Counted from the stretch's first letter, positions 7,719 to 16,293 are shown. The stretch: 64,000 nucleotides of DNA from Thermodesulfobacterium sp. (GCA_017656385.1 JACDNX010000008.1:1-64000); one strand, 5' to 3'. The notes: generated by a model from the letters alone, not told the origin. Program-made: numbers and translations.

Positions 7719-8822
7719 ATGGTAGAAGGAGTATTAAATAGTAGTTTTATAGATATAAATTTACTCAATGCACTCTATTTAATTTTTGTAGGATTTGTTG
7801 GTGGTTTGGTAAGTGGTTTTATAGGAAGTGGTGGGGCATTTATATTAACTCCGAGTATGATGAGCTTGGGAGTTCCGGGCTTAGTAGCTGTTGCAAGTAA
7901 TATGTGTCATAAATTTCCTAAAGCTTTAGTTGGAGCAATTAAAAGAGCGAAATTTGGTCAGGTTGATTTAAAATTAGGTCTTATCATGGGTGCCTCTGCA
8001 GAAGCAGGTGTTATGTTTGGAGCTCACATTCAGGAATATATTAAAAAGACTTGGGGGAATGCTGGTTCTAGTCTTTATGTGAGTCTTGCTTTTGTTGTTA
8101 TATTATCTATTGTTGGAACCTATGTCCTTTGGGACGCACTTAAGAGTAAAAAACAAGGAGTACCTTCTGGAGAATTTGAAAAGCCTGATAACAAGATTAT
8201 TAGGTTTATTCATTCTATTAGAATCCCTGGAACTATGGTATACTTTTCAAGTATAGGGAAAGAAATTTCTGTACTTCTAACCATTCCTCTTGGATTTGCT
8301 ACTGGAATGCTTGCAGCAACTATTGCCGTTGGGGGATTTATAGGGGTTCCTTCTATGATTTATGTTTTGGGAGTACCTGCTCTTAAATCCTCTGCTACAG
8401 AGCTGGTAATAGCTTTTGTTATGGGTGCAGGTGGTTCTTTTAAATATGCCTGGAGTGGTTTTGTAGATGTAAGACTATCTATGCTTATTCTTTTAGGATC
8501 CCTTTTTGGCGTTCAGTTAGGTGCTATTGGAACAACCTATGTAAAAGACTATATGATAAAAATTGTTATGGGAACCATAATGCTTATAGTATTAGTAAGC
8601 CGCGGTTTAATGATCCCTGTATATTTACATCAGTTAAATGTATGGTTTCATTTAACTCCTGAAGTGATAAAATGGTTAAAGATTTTAAGTTTTGCAATAA
8701 ACTTTACTGCTCTTTTAACAGGATGTTTCATTGTATTGGGGGCTTTAATAAAAGGGATTAGAGAAGAAAGAGCCTATCTTAAAAAAGAAGCTTTTTATAT
8801 GGCTGAGGAGAGAAAATTTTAG
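7719..8822 (+). CDS. TauE/SafE-family sulfite/organosulfonate exporter
   Basis: A 367-residue integral membrane protein of the TauE/SafE (DUF81) family, whose members export sulfite, sulfoacetate or related anions. The family signature appears twice: GGLVSGFIGSGGAFILTPSMM near residues 28-48, and the second half with FATGMLAATIAVGGFIGVPSMIYVLGVPALKSSATEL. A hydrophilic loop of about 45 residues separates the halves. An AGGAGGTG site lies upstream of the ATG. Adjacent stress and membrane proteins and the sigma-54-type control suggest regulated anion export. The substrate is not shown by the sequence. Confidence 0.85.
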   Translation: MVEGVLNSSFIDINLLNALYLIFVGFVGGLVSGFIGSGGAFILTPSMMSLGVPGLVAVASNMCHKFPKALVGAIKRAKFGQVDLKLGLIMGASAEAGVMFGAHIQEYIKKTWGNAGSSLYVSLAFVVILSIVGTYVLWDALKSKKQGVPSGEFEKPDNKIIRFIHSIRIPGTMVYFSSIGKEISVLLTIPLGFATGMLAATIAVGGFIGVPSMIYVLGVPALKSSATELVIAFVMGAGGSFKYAWSGFVDVRLSMLILLGSLFGVQLGAIGTTYVKDYMIKIVMGTIMLIVLVSRGLMIPVYLHQLNVWFHLTPEVIKWLKILSFAINFTALLTGCFIVLGALIKGIREERAYLKKEAFYMAEERKF

Positions 8823-8848
8823 CGATATTCTGTAGGGGGGAATAATAA

Positions 8849-9721
8849 ATGAAAGTTTTTCAACTTTATAGAAGGATATTAGTCGCCTGTGGAGTGGAGC
8901 CCCCAGGGCTTCACGCTTTAAAAGAAATTATTAAATATATAAAAGATAATGGCAGAAGGCTTATTGCTCTCTCTGTAGTGCCTTTTCATGAGGGAGATCT
9001 ACATCTATGGGTTTTTAAAGACCTTGAAAAAGAATTTAAAAAACCCTTTGAAAAGGTTTTAGAAAAGATTAAAGAAATAGGAAATAAGGAAGAAGTTATT
9101 GTAAAAACCATTTTGGAAGAAGGAGAACCCTTTTCTAAAATTGTAGACACAGCTTTAAGTGAAAATTGTGATTTAATAGTGCTTGGCAGAAAGAAAAACC
9201 TTGGTTTGATGGGAAAACTTTTAGGAGCTAATGTTACAAGGGTTATAGGTTACTCTCCTGTTGATGTCCTTGTAATACCTGAGGATTCTAAATTATCTCT
9301 CAATAAGATACTGGTCCCTATGGATGGATCAATATACAGTGAAGTTGCTTTCAAAAAAGCCTGCAAGATTGCACAAAAATTTTCTTCAGAATTACATCTC
9401 CTTTCAGTAGTTGATATCCCTGTAGAGATTTCTGTGCAAAATCCTGATCTGGTTGAAGGTCTTTATAATACTGCCAAAAATATTTTGGGAAAGGTACAAA
9501 GTACTGCTGAGAGTTTAGGAATAAGAACAAAAATTTATATAAGAGAAGGAGATCCTGGAGAAAAAGTTTTGGCTTTTATAGAAGAAAAAGAGATAGAAAC
9601 GGTGGTAATGGGTTCTTATGGAAAAACCGGAATTAAAAGATTACTTATGGGAAGTGTTGCAGAAAAAGTTTTAACTTTTACTTCTGTTCCTGTATTGATT
9701 TCTAAGGATTTAGAGCTTTAA
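8849..9721 (+). CDS. Tandem universal stress protein (UspA-type)
   Basis: A cytoplasmic protein of 290 residues with two Usp domains, about 1-145 and 146-290. The second has the full ATP-binding pattern GSYGKTGIKRLLMGSVAEKV (Gly-x2-Gly-x9-Gly-Ser). The first has a looser version, GRKKNLGLMGKLLGANV. It is the last gene of the 6933 operon and is followed by a strong hairpin terminator. The same exporter-then-Usp order recurs at 9955-14169, suggesting these Usp proteins act on or sense the transported compound or energy state. That link is an inference. Confidence 0.88.
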   Translation: MKVFQLYRRILVACGVEPPGLHALKEIIKYIKDNGRRLIALSVVPFHEGDLHLWVFKDLEKEFKKPFEKVLEKIKEIGNKEEVIVKTILEEGEPFSKIVDTALSENCDLIVLGRKKNLGLMGKLLGANVTRVIGYSPVDVLVIPEDSKLSLNKILVPMDGSIYSEVAFKKACKIAQKFSSELHLLSVVDIPVEISVQNPDLVEGLYNTAKNILGKVQSTAESLGIRTKIYIREGDPGEKVLAFIEEKEIETVVMGSYGKTGIKRLLMGSVAEKVLTFTSVPVLISKDLEL

Positions 9722-9757
9722 ATTGGTATTTTTTTACCCCTCCCCCTCTTTTATTCT

Positions 9758-9778
9758 TCCCCCTTCGGGGGGATTTTT
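9758..9778 (+). terminator. Rho-independent terminator after the first TauE block
   Basis: TCCCCC-TTCG-GGGGGA forms a six-pair stem with a UUCG tetraloop, followed directly by TTTTT. It lies 36 bases after the Usp stop codon. Confidence 0.8.
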
Positions 9779-9893
9779 AATCAAAAAATAAAAAAATATC
9801 AAAAAAATTAACAAAAAAACATTTAAAAATTTTTTAATTTTCTCATAAAAGACAAATTTGTTAAAATTTTAAACAATTTCTTCAAATTTAACT

Positions 9894-9922
9894 TTGACTT
9901 TTTAGAGAAATTTTTTTATTTT
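9894..9922 (+). promoter_or_regulatory. Candidate sigma-70 promoter of the second TauE block
   Basis: TTGACT (9894-9899) and TATTTT (9917-9922) are 17 bases apart. Transcription would start near 9930, about 25 bases before the ATG at 9955. No sigma-54-like site is visible here, unlike the first block. Confidence 0.45.
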
Positions 9923-9954
9923 TAGTTTTTAAATTCTTAATGGGGGGAGGGGTT

Positions 9955-10926
9955 ATGCAAAATTTTAAAAAAAGTATTTTGTGTTTTTTTGTATTAAGTT
10001 TGTTTTTTTTACTATTTTATTCTTTATCTTTTGCAGAAGTAACAGAAGTCGCTCAACAGGTTAATTCAAGTACTAATTCTCTTCCGTGGTGGTTTTGGCC
10101 TTTATCTTTATTTATTTTCACTTTTATTCTTGGTATTTTAGCTGTGCTTGCTGGTGTTGGAGGGGGAGTTCTCTATGTTCCTTTAGTAAGCAGTTTTTTT
10201 CCTTTTCATATTGATTTTGTAAGAGGAGCTGGTCTTTTTGTAGCTCTAACTGGAGCTTTAGCAGCAGGACCTGGACTTTTAAGACAGGGTTTTGCAGATT
10301 TAAGACTTACTATTCCTCTGGCACTTATTGCTTCAACTTGTGCTATAGTAGGAGCTTTAGTTGGATTAAAACTTCCCTCCAATATAGTTCAGACCCTTTT
10401 AGGAATAACAATTATTTTTATTGTTATTATAATGGCTACTGCTAAAAAATCTGAGTTTCCAGAAGTAAAAGAACCTGATGCTCTTTCTCAGGCTTTACAT
10501 ATTAGTGGAATATTTTATGATCCCTCCATAGGCAAAGAAGTTGAGTGGAAAATTCATAGAACACCCTTAGGGCTTGGATTATTTATATTAATTGGGCTTA
10601 TTGCAGGACTTTTTGGACTTGGCGCTGGATGGGCAAATGTTCCTGTGTTGAATCTTATCCTTGGTGCACCAATTAAAGTAGCTGTTGCTACAAGTAAATT
10701 TTTGCTCTCTATTACTGATACATCTGCTGCATGGGTATATTTAAATAGCGGAGCTGTTATTCCTATGATGGTTGTTCCAAGTGTGATAGGAATAATGCTT
10801 GGTTCTATAGTAGGAGTTAAAATCTTAGCTGTTACTAAGCCTAAAATTGTAAGATGGATTGTTATAATAGTTCTTGGTTTTGCAGGGCTGAGGGCTTTAC
10901 TTAAAGGTTTAGGAATTTGGACATAA
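9955..10926 (+). CDS. Second TauE/SafE-family exporter, with signal-like N-terminus
   Basis: A TauE/SafE-family protein of 323 residues. The ATG at 9955 is preferred over one at 9940 because the GGGGGGAGGGG ribosome site lies between them. The N-terminus (MQNFKKSILCFFVLSLFF to SFAEV) looks like a cleavable signal or extra helix. The family motifs follow: AVLAGVGGGVLYVPLVSSFF in the first half and GLIAGLFGLGAGWANVPVLNL in the second. It differs clearly from the exporter at 7719, so it is a distinct type and not a recent copy. It is followed by a DUF1634-like gene, a common companion. Confidence 0.83.
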   Translation: MQNFKKSILCFFVLSLFFLLFYSLSFAEVTEVAQQVNSSTNSLPWWFWPLSLFIFTFILGILAVLAGVGGGVLYVPLVSSFFPFHIDFVRGAGLFVALTGALAAGPGLLRQGFADLRLTIPLALIASTCAIVGALVGLKLPSNIVQTLLGITIIFIVIIMATAKKSEFPEVKEPDALSQALHISGIFYDPSIGKEVEWKIHRTPLGLGLFILIGLIAGLFGLGAGWANVPVLNLILGAPIKVAVATSKFLLSITDTSAAWVYLNSGAVIPMMVVPSVIGIMLGSIVGVKILAVTKPKIVRWIVIIVLGFAGLRALLKGLGIWT

Positions 10927-10948
10927 AACTTAAATAGGAGGTGAAAAA

Positions 10949-11362
10949 ATGACCGAAAATAAATATGTAAAAGAAGAACAGATAGTTTATGCTAATCTTC
11001 TTGATATAGGAATGAAAATTGGATTAGCAGTTCTCATAATAACTTTTGTAATTTACCTTTTAGGACTTTTACCTAATCAAATTCCTATAAATGAATTACC
11101 TAATCTATGGAAGTTAAATGTGCATGATTTTTTAGAAAAAACTGGATTTCCTACTGGTTGGGGATGGTTTAAAAGTATAAATAAAGGTGACTATCTTAAT
11201 TATATTCCTATTGCCTTTTTAGGAGGCTTAACCATTTTATGTTATATTAGAGTTTTACCTATATTTATAAAGAAAAAGGATACCGCTTATACGATTCTTA
11301 CTTTATTAGAAATTTTAATATTAGTTCTTGCAGCTGCAGGTATTTTTAAGATAGGACATTAA
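10949..11362 (+). CDS. DUF1634-like membrane protein, TauE companion
   Basis: A 137-residue protein with three predicted helices: near 20-42 (MKIGLAVLIITFVIYLLGLL), near 88-106 and near 114-133. The N-terminal YANLLDIGMKIG resembles DUF1634 proteins, which often sit beside TauE-type exporters. A GGAGGTG site precedes the ATG, 23 bases after the exporter stop. No catalytic motif is seen. Family membership is from memory of the pattern and is moderately sure. Confidence 0.68.
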   Translation: MTENKYVKEEQIVYANLLDIGMKIGLAVLIITFVIYLLGLLPNQIPINELPNLWKLNVHDFLEKTGFPTGWGWFKSINKGDYLNYIPIAFLGGLTILCYIRVLPIFIKKKDTAYTILTLLEILILVLAAAGIFKIGH

Positions 11363-11373
11363 AAATTTTTAAG

Positions 11374-11402
11374 AGCTGGGGAATCCCCCCAGCTTAACTT
11401 TT
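11374..11402 (+). terminator. Hairpin terminator after the DUF1634-like gene
   Basis: AGCTGGGG (11374-11381) pairs with CCCCAGCT (11387-11394) across a five-base loop and is followed by TAACTTTT. The T-run is short, so termination may be partial and the transporter downstream could still be read through. Confidence 0.65.
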
Positions 11403-11447
11403 AGAGTCTTAAAAGGTCAGTTAAAGAGGTTGCCCTTTTAAGACTTT
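11403..11447. repeat. Long perfect inverted repeat upstream of the transporter gene
   Basis: AGTCTTAAAAGG (11405-11416) and CCTTTTAAGACT (11434-11445) are exact complements around a 17-base spacer. Outer pairs extend the stem slightly. There is no T-tract after it. It may be an operator dyad, an RNA leader element or an mRNA stabiliser for the gene at 11490. Confidence 0.6.
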
Positions 11448-11489
11448 AGAGTAAAAATAAAGGTTATATCAGTTTTATAACTTAAATAA

Positions 11490-13205
11490 ATGAAAAAAAT
11501 CGGTTTTTTAATTTTTCTTTTTTTGTTATTTTCTACTTCGGGCTTTTCAGAAACAAATAGAGAAATAAATTTATTTATTTCAGGTAAAATTTTAGATCCT
11601 CACAAAGAACCAGTAAGAGAAGCACAGATAAGGTTATTCATAAATGAAAAACCTCAGAGATTAATAGCTGATCATAAAGAAGATTTTGTTTTTACTTCTT
11701 CTCATGGCACTTATCAAATTTCAGTAAAAGCTAATCTTAAAAATGTTGAAAAAGGAAAAATAAAGCTGGAAGTGTTTAAGACAAATTTTAAAAGAAAAAT
11801 TGTAACCTTAGCTGAAGAAGATTTTGCTAAAAAAGGAAAAAATTTTTACACAGTAAAAAATATAATTCTTGAAAGATCTTTAGCTCCTTCTTTTTACATA
11901 GCAACAGGAATTTTTATTTTTGTTTATCTTTTAATAGCCTTTGAACTGCTTCACAGAACCCTTGCAGCTATTTTAGGGGCAAGCTCAATGCTTATCATAA
12001 CCTACACTTTGGGAATTATAAATCCAGATTATCACATAATTTCTTTTGAAAGGGCTCTTTCTTCCATAGATTTAAATGTAATTTTTCTTCTTATGGGAAT
12101 GATGATTATTGTTGGAGTTTTAAAGCATACAGGAGTTTTTCAATGGTGTGCTTATATGTCTTATAAAATTGCAAGAGGAAATATATTCTGGCTTAATGCG
12201 ATTTCTTGCTTTTTTATTGCAGTAACTTCTGCTTTTCTTGATAATGTTACTACCATGCTTCTTTATACTCCTGTTTTAATTGAAATAGCAACGGTTCTTA
12301 AAATTTCTCCTTTTTCTTTGTTGCTTCCGGGTATTATGGCATCAAACATAGGGGGAACAGCAACTCTTATCGGTGATCCTCCTAACATTATAATAGGTTC
12401 TTATACAGGGCTTACTTTTATGGATTTTGTTAAAAATTTATCTCCTGTAGTTTTGATATGTATGCTCGCGTTAATTGCATATAACGAAATTTTTTATAAA
12501 AAAGAATACAAAAAAGGTAAAGTGAAAGATGTAGACGGGTTAATAAATCAATTAGAGGAAGAGTTTAAGATCTCAGACAAAAATCTTCTTACTTATGGAC
12601 TGCTTGTAATGGGTATAGTGATTACTTTTTTTGTAACTCATGGCTATTGGCATATGGAGGTCAGTATTCCTGCACTGTTTGGGGCAAGCCTTCTTTTTGT
12701 TTACGGAGTTTTAACCAAAAAAGTAAACATGTTTGAGCTTATAGAAAAGGATATAGAATGGACTACTCTTTTATTTTTTATATTTTTATTTATTCTCGTT
12801 GGTGCAGTGGAAGAAGTTGGGCTTCTTGCTATTATTGCTGATTGGGTTTATCATGTTTCTAAGGGAAATTTATTTGTAGCTATAACTCTTATTATTTGGG
12901 TTTCAGCTATTATGAGTGCATTTGTTGATAATATCCCTTTTACTGCTACTATGCTTCCTATCGTTGGATACTTAAGCAAAGTTATTCCTGGAGCTGAAAG
13001 TAATGTTCTCTGGTGGGCGCTTGCTTTTGGAGCATGTTTTGGAGGAAATGGCACAATAATTGGTGCTTCAGCAAATGTTGTAACTGTAGGAATTGCAGAA
13101 AGTTTGGGACATAGAATTACATTTTTAGAGTTTATGAAATACGCTTTTGTTTTAATGATTATAACAGTTCTTATCGCCAATATATGGCTTTTAATTTTTT
13201 ATTAG
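11490..13205 (+). CDS. Ion transporter (ArsB/NhaD/P-protein superfamily) with periplasmic N-terminal domain
   Basis: A 571-residue protein. Residues 1-20 are a signal peptide and about 25-130 form a beta-rich domain (ISGKILDPHKEPVREAQIRLF) like carboxypeptidase-regulatory or Ig-type modules. The rest is a transporter of about 11 helices from the ArsB/NhaD/SLC13-type superfamily. The two repeats each carry the hairpin hallmark: LDNVTTMLLYTPVL with GGTATLIGDPPNIIIG, and VDNIPFTATMLPIV with GGNGTIIGASANVV. It may move Na+/H+, arsenite or another anion. Its place between exporter and Usp genes favours a sulfur-anion or sodium role, unproven. No clear ribosome site is seen. Confidence 0.8.
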   Translation: MKKIGFLIFLFLLFSTSGFSETNREINLFISGKILDPHKEPVREAQIRLFINEKPQRLIADHKEDFVFTSSHGTYQISVKANLKNVEKGKIKLEVFKTNFKRKIVTLAEEDFAKKGKNFYTVKNIILERSLAPSFYIATGIFIFVYLLIAFELLHRTLAAILGASSMLIITYTLGIINPDYHIISFERALSSIDLNVIFLLMGMMIIVGVLKHTGVFQWCAYMSYKIARGNIFWLNAISCFFIAVTSAFLDNVTTMLLYTPVLIEIATVLKISPFSLLLPGIMASNIGGTATLIGDPPNIIIGSYTGLTFMDFVKNLSPVVLICMLALIAYNEIFYKKEYKKGKVKDVDGLINQLEEEFKISDKNLLTYGLLVMGIVITFFVTHGYWHMEVSIPALFGASLLFVYGVLTKKVNMFELIEKDIEWTTLLFFIFLFILVGAVEEVGLLAIIADWVYHVSKGNLFVAITLIIWVSAIMSAFVDNIPFTATMLPIVGYLSKVIPGAESNVLWWALAFGACFGGNGTIIGASANVVTVGIAESLGHRITFLEFMKYAFVLMIITVLIANIWLLIFY

Positions 13206-13218
13206 GAGGTCTTTTTGG

Positions 13219-14169
13219 GTGAAAGATATTTGTACTTTTAAAAAAGTTCTTCTTCCTATTGATGAGAGTATTTTTTCTAAAAGAGCAGCAGTTTTTGCTG
13301 GTAAGTTTCTAAGATATTTCACTAAAGAACTTTCTGAACTTACCATACTTCATGTTATAAGACCTGGATATTTGACCACACACAAAAAAAGGGTTGACCT
13401 GAGGGTTGAGTTTTTGAAAAAAACTGAGCTTTTTAAAAAACTTAAAGAAGAGTTTTTGAATGAGAAAATAAAGCCTTTTCTTGATACATATGAGAAGATT
13501 TTAAAAGATTTAGGATTTACAGCAAAAATAAACAAAAGGGTAGAGGAAGGAGAGCCAGGCAACAAAATAATAGAAATACTTTCCAAAGAAGATTATTCTA
13601 CAGTGTTTCTTTCCCGTAGAGGAATAGGGCTTACCGAGAGCTTGGTTATGGGTAGTGTTTCAACAAAAGTTGTGTATAACACCAGAAAACAGATTATTTA
13701 TTTAATAGGAGAAAAATTTTCTGAGGAGAAAGAAATTTCCGACTTGAAAATTCTCATTCTTGTTGACGGATCGGAGTATTCCAAAAAAGCTGTAGAGCAT
13801 GGTGTTTATTTAGTAAAAAGAATAGCTAAAAAAATAAAAGAGGTAAAGTTGTTAAGAGTTATTAATCTTGATGTATACTATGAAAGGCTTGAACAGGGGA
13901 TTGATCCTGAAAAGGAGGCAGAGGAAACTCTTTTAGTTTCCAGAAAGAAATTTTTAGATGAGTATATTTCAGAAAAGCTTGTTCATACACAAATTTTGAT
14001 AGGAATACCTTCAGAGGAAATAATTAAAGAAATAAAAGAAAACGCATATGATCTGGTAATTTTAGGAAGAAGAGGTAGATCACCCCTAAAAGACCTTATA
14101 ATGGGAGGGGTAAGTTCAGCAGTAATTTATAATTGTAAAGAGCCAACCATAGCAATTATAAACTTATAA
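13219..14169 (+). CDS. Tandem universal stress protein, GTG start
   Basis: A protein of 316 residues with two Usp domains, about 1-165 and 170-316. Each has an ATP-loop pattern: SRRGIGLTESLVMGSVSTKV in the first and GRRGRSPLKDLIMGGVSSAV in the second. The start is GTG at 13219, eight bases after AGGAGGT. It is 13 bases downstream of the transporter gene and co-transcribed with it. It is the second tandem Usp of this region and only distantly similar to the one at 8849. It converges on birA with a 5-base gap. Confidence 0.86.
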   Translation: MKDICTFKKVLLPIDESIFSKRAAVFAGKFLRYFTKELSELTILHVIRPGYLTTHKKRVDLRVEFLKKTELFKKLKEEFLNEKIKPFLDTYEKILKDLGFTAKINKRVEEGEPGNKIIEILSKEDYSTVFLSRRGIGLTESLVMGSVSTKVVYNTRKQIIYLIGEKFSEEKEISDLKILILVDGSEYSKKAVEHGVYLVKRIAKKIKEVKLLRVINLDVYYERLEQGIDPEKEAEETLLVSRKKFLDEYISEKLVHTQILIGIPSEEIIKEIKENAYDLVILGRRGRSPLKDLIMGGVSSAVIYNCKEPTIAIINL

Positions 14170-14174
14170 AATTT

Positions 14175-15119
14175 TTATAAAACAGGTCTTAAGTGAGTAC
14201 AATCTCCAGAGTAAATTTTTAAAATTTCATCTGCCTCTGTTTTTAAAATAAGTGCTCCATCATCAGAAATATCTAAGGCTAATCCTATTTTTTTCCCTTC
14301 GGGATGTAAGATTTTTACTTTCCTTCCTAAGGTGAGGCTTTTATTTTTCCATAATTTTAAAACTTCCTTAGTTTCACTTCTGAGAAGATTTTTAAAAATT
14401 TTTATAAATTCTATAATTATATTTTTTCTTTTAATTTCTTTTCCAAGAATTTCCTTTAATGAGATAGCCTGAGATTCCAATATACTTATCTCATTATTCA
14501 CATTTATTCCAATTCCTATAATGGCATAGTTTATTTGATCAATTTCAGCTTTTATTTCAAGAAGAATTCCAGCAAGCTTTTTTTCTTCTTTATCTTTTTT
14601 GTAAATCACATCATTAGGCCATTTTAGATAAACTTTTATTCTTGATACTTTTTCAATAGCTAAAGCAGTAGCTAAGGCGGCTATATAGGTTAAAAGATAA
14701 GCTTCTTTTAAGGTTAAAGAAGGTCTTACAATTAAGCTCATCCAGATTCCGCCTTTTGGGGAATGCCAGCTTCTATCAAGTCTTCCTTTTCCTTGGGTTT
14801 GAGTTTCAGCAATTATAAGAGCTTCTTCTCCTCTTTCCGCAAATTTTTTTGCAACATCCATTGTGGATGTAACTTCTTTATAGTAATAAACTTTGTAAGG
14901 AAGTTTTGCTAATTCTTCTTCGTTTAATAAATCTTGGTTGTTTATTAGTCTATAACCCTTAGGTGTAGTTTCTATCTTATAACCCTTTTTCTTTAAGTCC
15001 TGAATGTGTTTCCACACAGCAGTTCTTGATATACCAAGAGATTTAGCAATTTCTTCTCCAGAAATTATTTCTTTTGCTTTTAAAAGTTTAAGAATATTTA
15101 TTTTAGTTGTGCTTACCAT
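14175..15119 (-). CDS. birA: Bifunctional biotin-protein ligase / biotin repressor BirA
   Basis: BirA activates biotin with ATP and attaches it to carrier proteins. The N-terminal winged helix (residues 1-65, GEEIAKSLGISRTAVWKHI) also makes it a DNA-binding repressor. The ligase domain has GKGRLDRSWHSPKGGIWMSL with the biotinyl-AMP loop, and KWPNDVIY. The C-terminal SH3-like domain is present, and 314 residues is the normal length. Two hairpins lie right before the start codon, leaving no visible ribosome site. A tRNA-Ser gene is upstream on the same strand. Confidence 0.93.
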   Translation of the reverse strand: MVSTTKINILKLLKAKEIISGEEIAKSLGISRTAVWKHIQDLKKKGYKIETTPKGYRLINNQDLLNEEELAKLPYKVYYYKEVTSTMDVAKKFAERGEEALIIAETQTQGKGRLDRSWHSPKGGIWMSLIVRPSLTLKEAYLLTYIAALATALAIEKVSRIKVYLKWPNDVIYKKDKEEKKLAGILLEIKAEIDQINYAIIGIGINVNNEISILESQAISLKEILGKEIKRKNIIIEFIKIFKNLLRSETKEVLKLWKNKSLTLGRKVKILHPEGKKIGLALDISDDGALILKTEADEILKIYSGDCTHLRPVL

Positions 15120-15123
15120 TTGT

Positions 15124-15140
15124 CACACTTCGCAAGTGTG
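15124..15140 (-). repeat. Hairpin 1 upstream of birA
   Basis: CACACTT-CGC-AAGTGTG is a seven-pair stem ending four bases before the birA ATG (read on the minus strand). It could mask translation initiation, act as an operator, or be a REP-like extragenic palindrome. Confidence 0.6.
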
Positions 15141-15150
15141 TTATTTTGAT

Positions 15151-15170
15151 ATTACACTTCGCAGTGTAAT
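15151..15170 (-). repeat. Hairpin 2 upstream of birA
   Basis: ATTACACT-TCGC-AGTGTAAT is an eight-pair stem ten bases from hairpin 1, with the same ACACTTCGC core. It lies between tRNA-Ser and birA and could end or process the tRNA transcript. Confidence 0.6.
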
Positions 15171-15203
15171 GATTTAAAATAATTATTAAATAATAAAAAA
15201 ATA

Positions 15204-15294
15204 CGGAGGAGGGGGGATTCGAACCCCCGAAGGGAGAATTACCTCCCTTAGCCGATTTCGAGTCGGCCCCCTTCGTCCACTCGGGCACTCCTCC
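15204..15294 (-). tRNA. tRNA-Ser (anticodon CGA)
   Basis: The minus strand folds as a class II tRNA of 91 bases. The acceptor stem is GGAGGAG/CTCCTCC with discriminator G. The anticodon stem GCCGA/TCGGC encloses the loop CTCGAAA, so the anticodon is CGA (codon UCG). The variable arm is GGGAGGTAATTCTCCC, and the T arm is GGGGG-TTCGAAT-CCCCC. The 3' CCA is not encoded. Confidence 0.95.
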
Positions 15295-15348
15295 TTAGAC
15301 TTAAACTTAAAACCCTTCTTTTCTTTGTCAAGAGATTAAAAAAAACAC

Positions 15349-15377
15349 TTGCAAAAATTACATTATGTTTTTAAAAT
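15349..15377 (+). promoter_or_regulatory. Candidate promoter of the CBS-GGDEF gene
   Basis: TTGCAA (15349-15354) and TAAAAT (15372-15377) are 17 bases apart. Transcription would start near 15384, about 34 bases before the ATG at 15418. Confidence 0.45.
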
Positions 15378-15417
15378 TATGTTCCAATTTTAAAAATTAC
15401 AAAATTAGGAATGTTCA

Positions 15418-16293
15418 ATGAGAGTAAAAGACATTATGAAAACTGATCCTGTAATCCTTAGACTGGATGATAAAGTAGAAGATATCTTTGAAGTATTTAA
15501 GAAATATGACATAGGAAGTGTTATTATTGTTGAAGAAAAAAAGCCTTTTCAGATAATAACTTTAAGAGATTTGGCAAGAATATGTTATTTAAACTTATAC
15601 AGAAGTTATATTGCGGATGTACTAAAAGCACTTAATAAGAATAAAGATTCTTTACTAACTGTTTATTATAATAAATCTTTTTTTGATGCTCTGAATTTGA
15701 TGAATAAATTTAAAATAAGCCATTTACCAGCTGTTGATAAAAGAAAGAGGCTGGTAGGGATATTAAGTATAAGAGATATAGCCAAAAAATTCCCTGACAT
15801 ACTTTACATAGATCCTCTTACAAAGGTAAACAATAGAGCCTATTTAAATTTATTAAGACATAGGTTAAATAAAGTTGATGGTTCTGTAGTTTTTTTGATA
15901 ATAGATATAGATAATTTTAAGGAAATAAATGATAAATTTAGTCATGTCGTAGGAGATAAGGTATTGCAAAAATTAGGTAAAGTATTGAGAAGTAATGTAA
16001 AGGTTACAGATGAAGTTATAAGATATGGAGGTGAAGAGTTTCTTCTCATAGCTTACAGATGCGATTTAGAGGGTGCAAAAAAATTAGGAGAACGCTTGAG
16101 AAAAAAAATAGAGAAGATAAAAGTGAGAAATTTGCCTGGGGTTAAAATTACTGTTAGCATTGGGATATCTTTGTATGATAAAAATAAAAATGTATTAGAG
16201 GTTATTGAGCAAGCAGATAAGGCTATGTATGAAGCTAAAAAACTTGGTAAAAATAGGGTTTGTATATATTCAGAAGAAAAACCTATCTCTTAG
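15418..16293 (+). CDS. CBS-pair diguanylate cyclase (GGDEF protein)
   Basis: A cytoplasmic protein of 291 residues. An N-terminal CBS pair (about 1-125, starting MRVKDIMKTDPVIL) probably binds an adenine nucleotide. It is followed by a GGDEF domain (about 130-285). The active-site motif is RYGGEEF, the catalytically competent variant, and metal-binding IIDIDNFKEIND is intact. It should make cyclic di-GMP from two GTP. The RxxD product-inhibition site is not present before GGEEF (KVTD). No membrane segment is seen. Its last 11 bases overlap the end of convergent tadA. Confidence 0.88.
   Translation: MRVKDIMKTDPVILRLDDKVEDIFEVFKKYDIGSVIIVEEKKPFQIITLRDLARICYLNLYRSYIADVLKALNKNKDSLLTVYYNKSFFDALNLMNKFKISHLPAVDKRKRLVGILSIRDIAKKFPDILYIDPLTKVNNRAYLNLLRHRLNKVDGSVVFLIIDIDNFKEINDKFSHVVGDKVLQKLGKVLRSNVKVTDEVIRYGGEEFLLIAYRCDLEGAKKLGERLRKKIEKIKVRNLPGVKITVSIGISLYDKNKNVLEVIEQADKAMYEAKKLGKNRVCIYSEEKPIS

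Noticed and set aside
11374-11447. A known riboswitch in the leader of the transporter gene
   Set aside because: I looked for a known riboswitch layout but see only two simple hairpins; nothing matches a family I can name.
15103-15288. Minus-strand reading frame over the tRNA
   Set aside because: It reads through tRNA-Ser and the birA hairpins; a shadow of RNA and control sequence.
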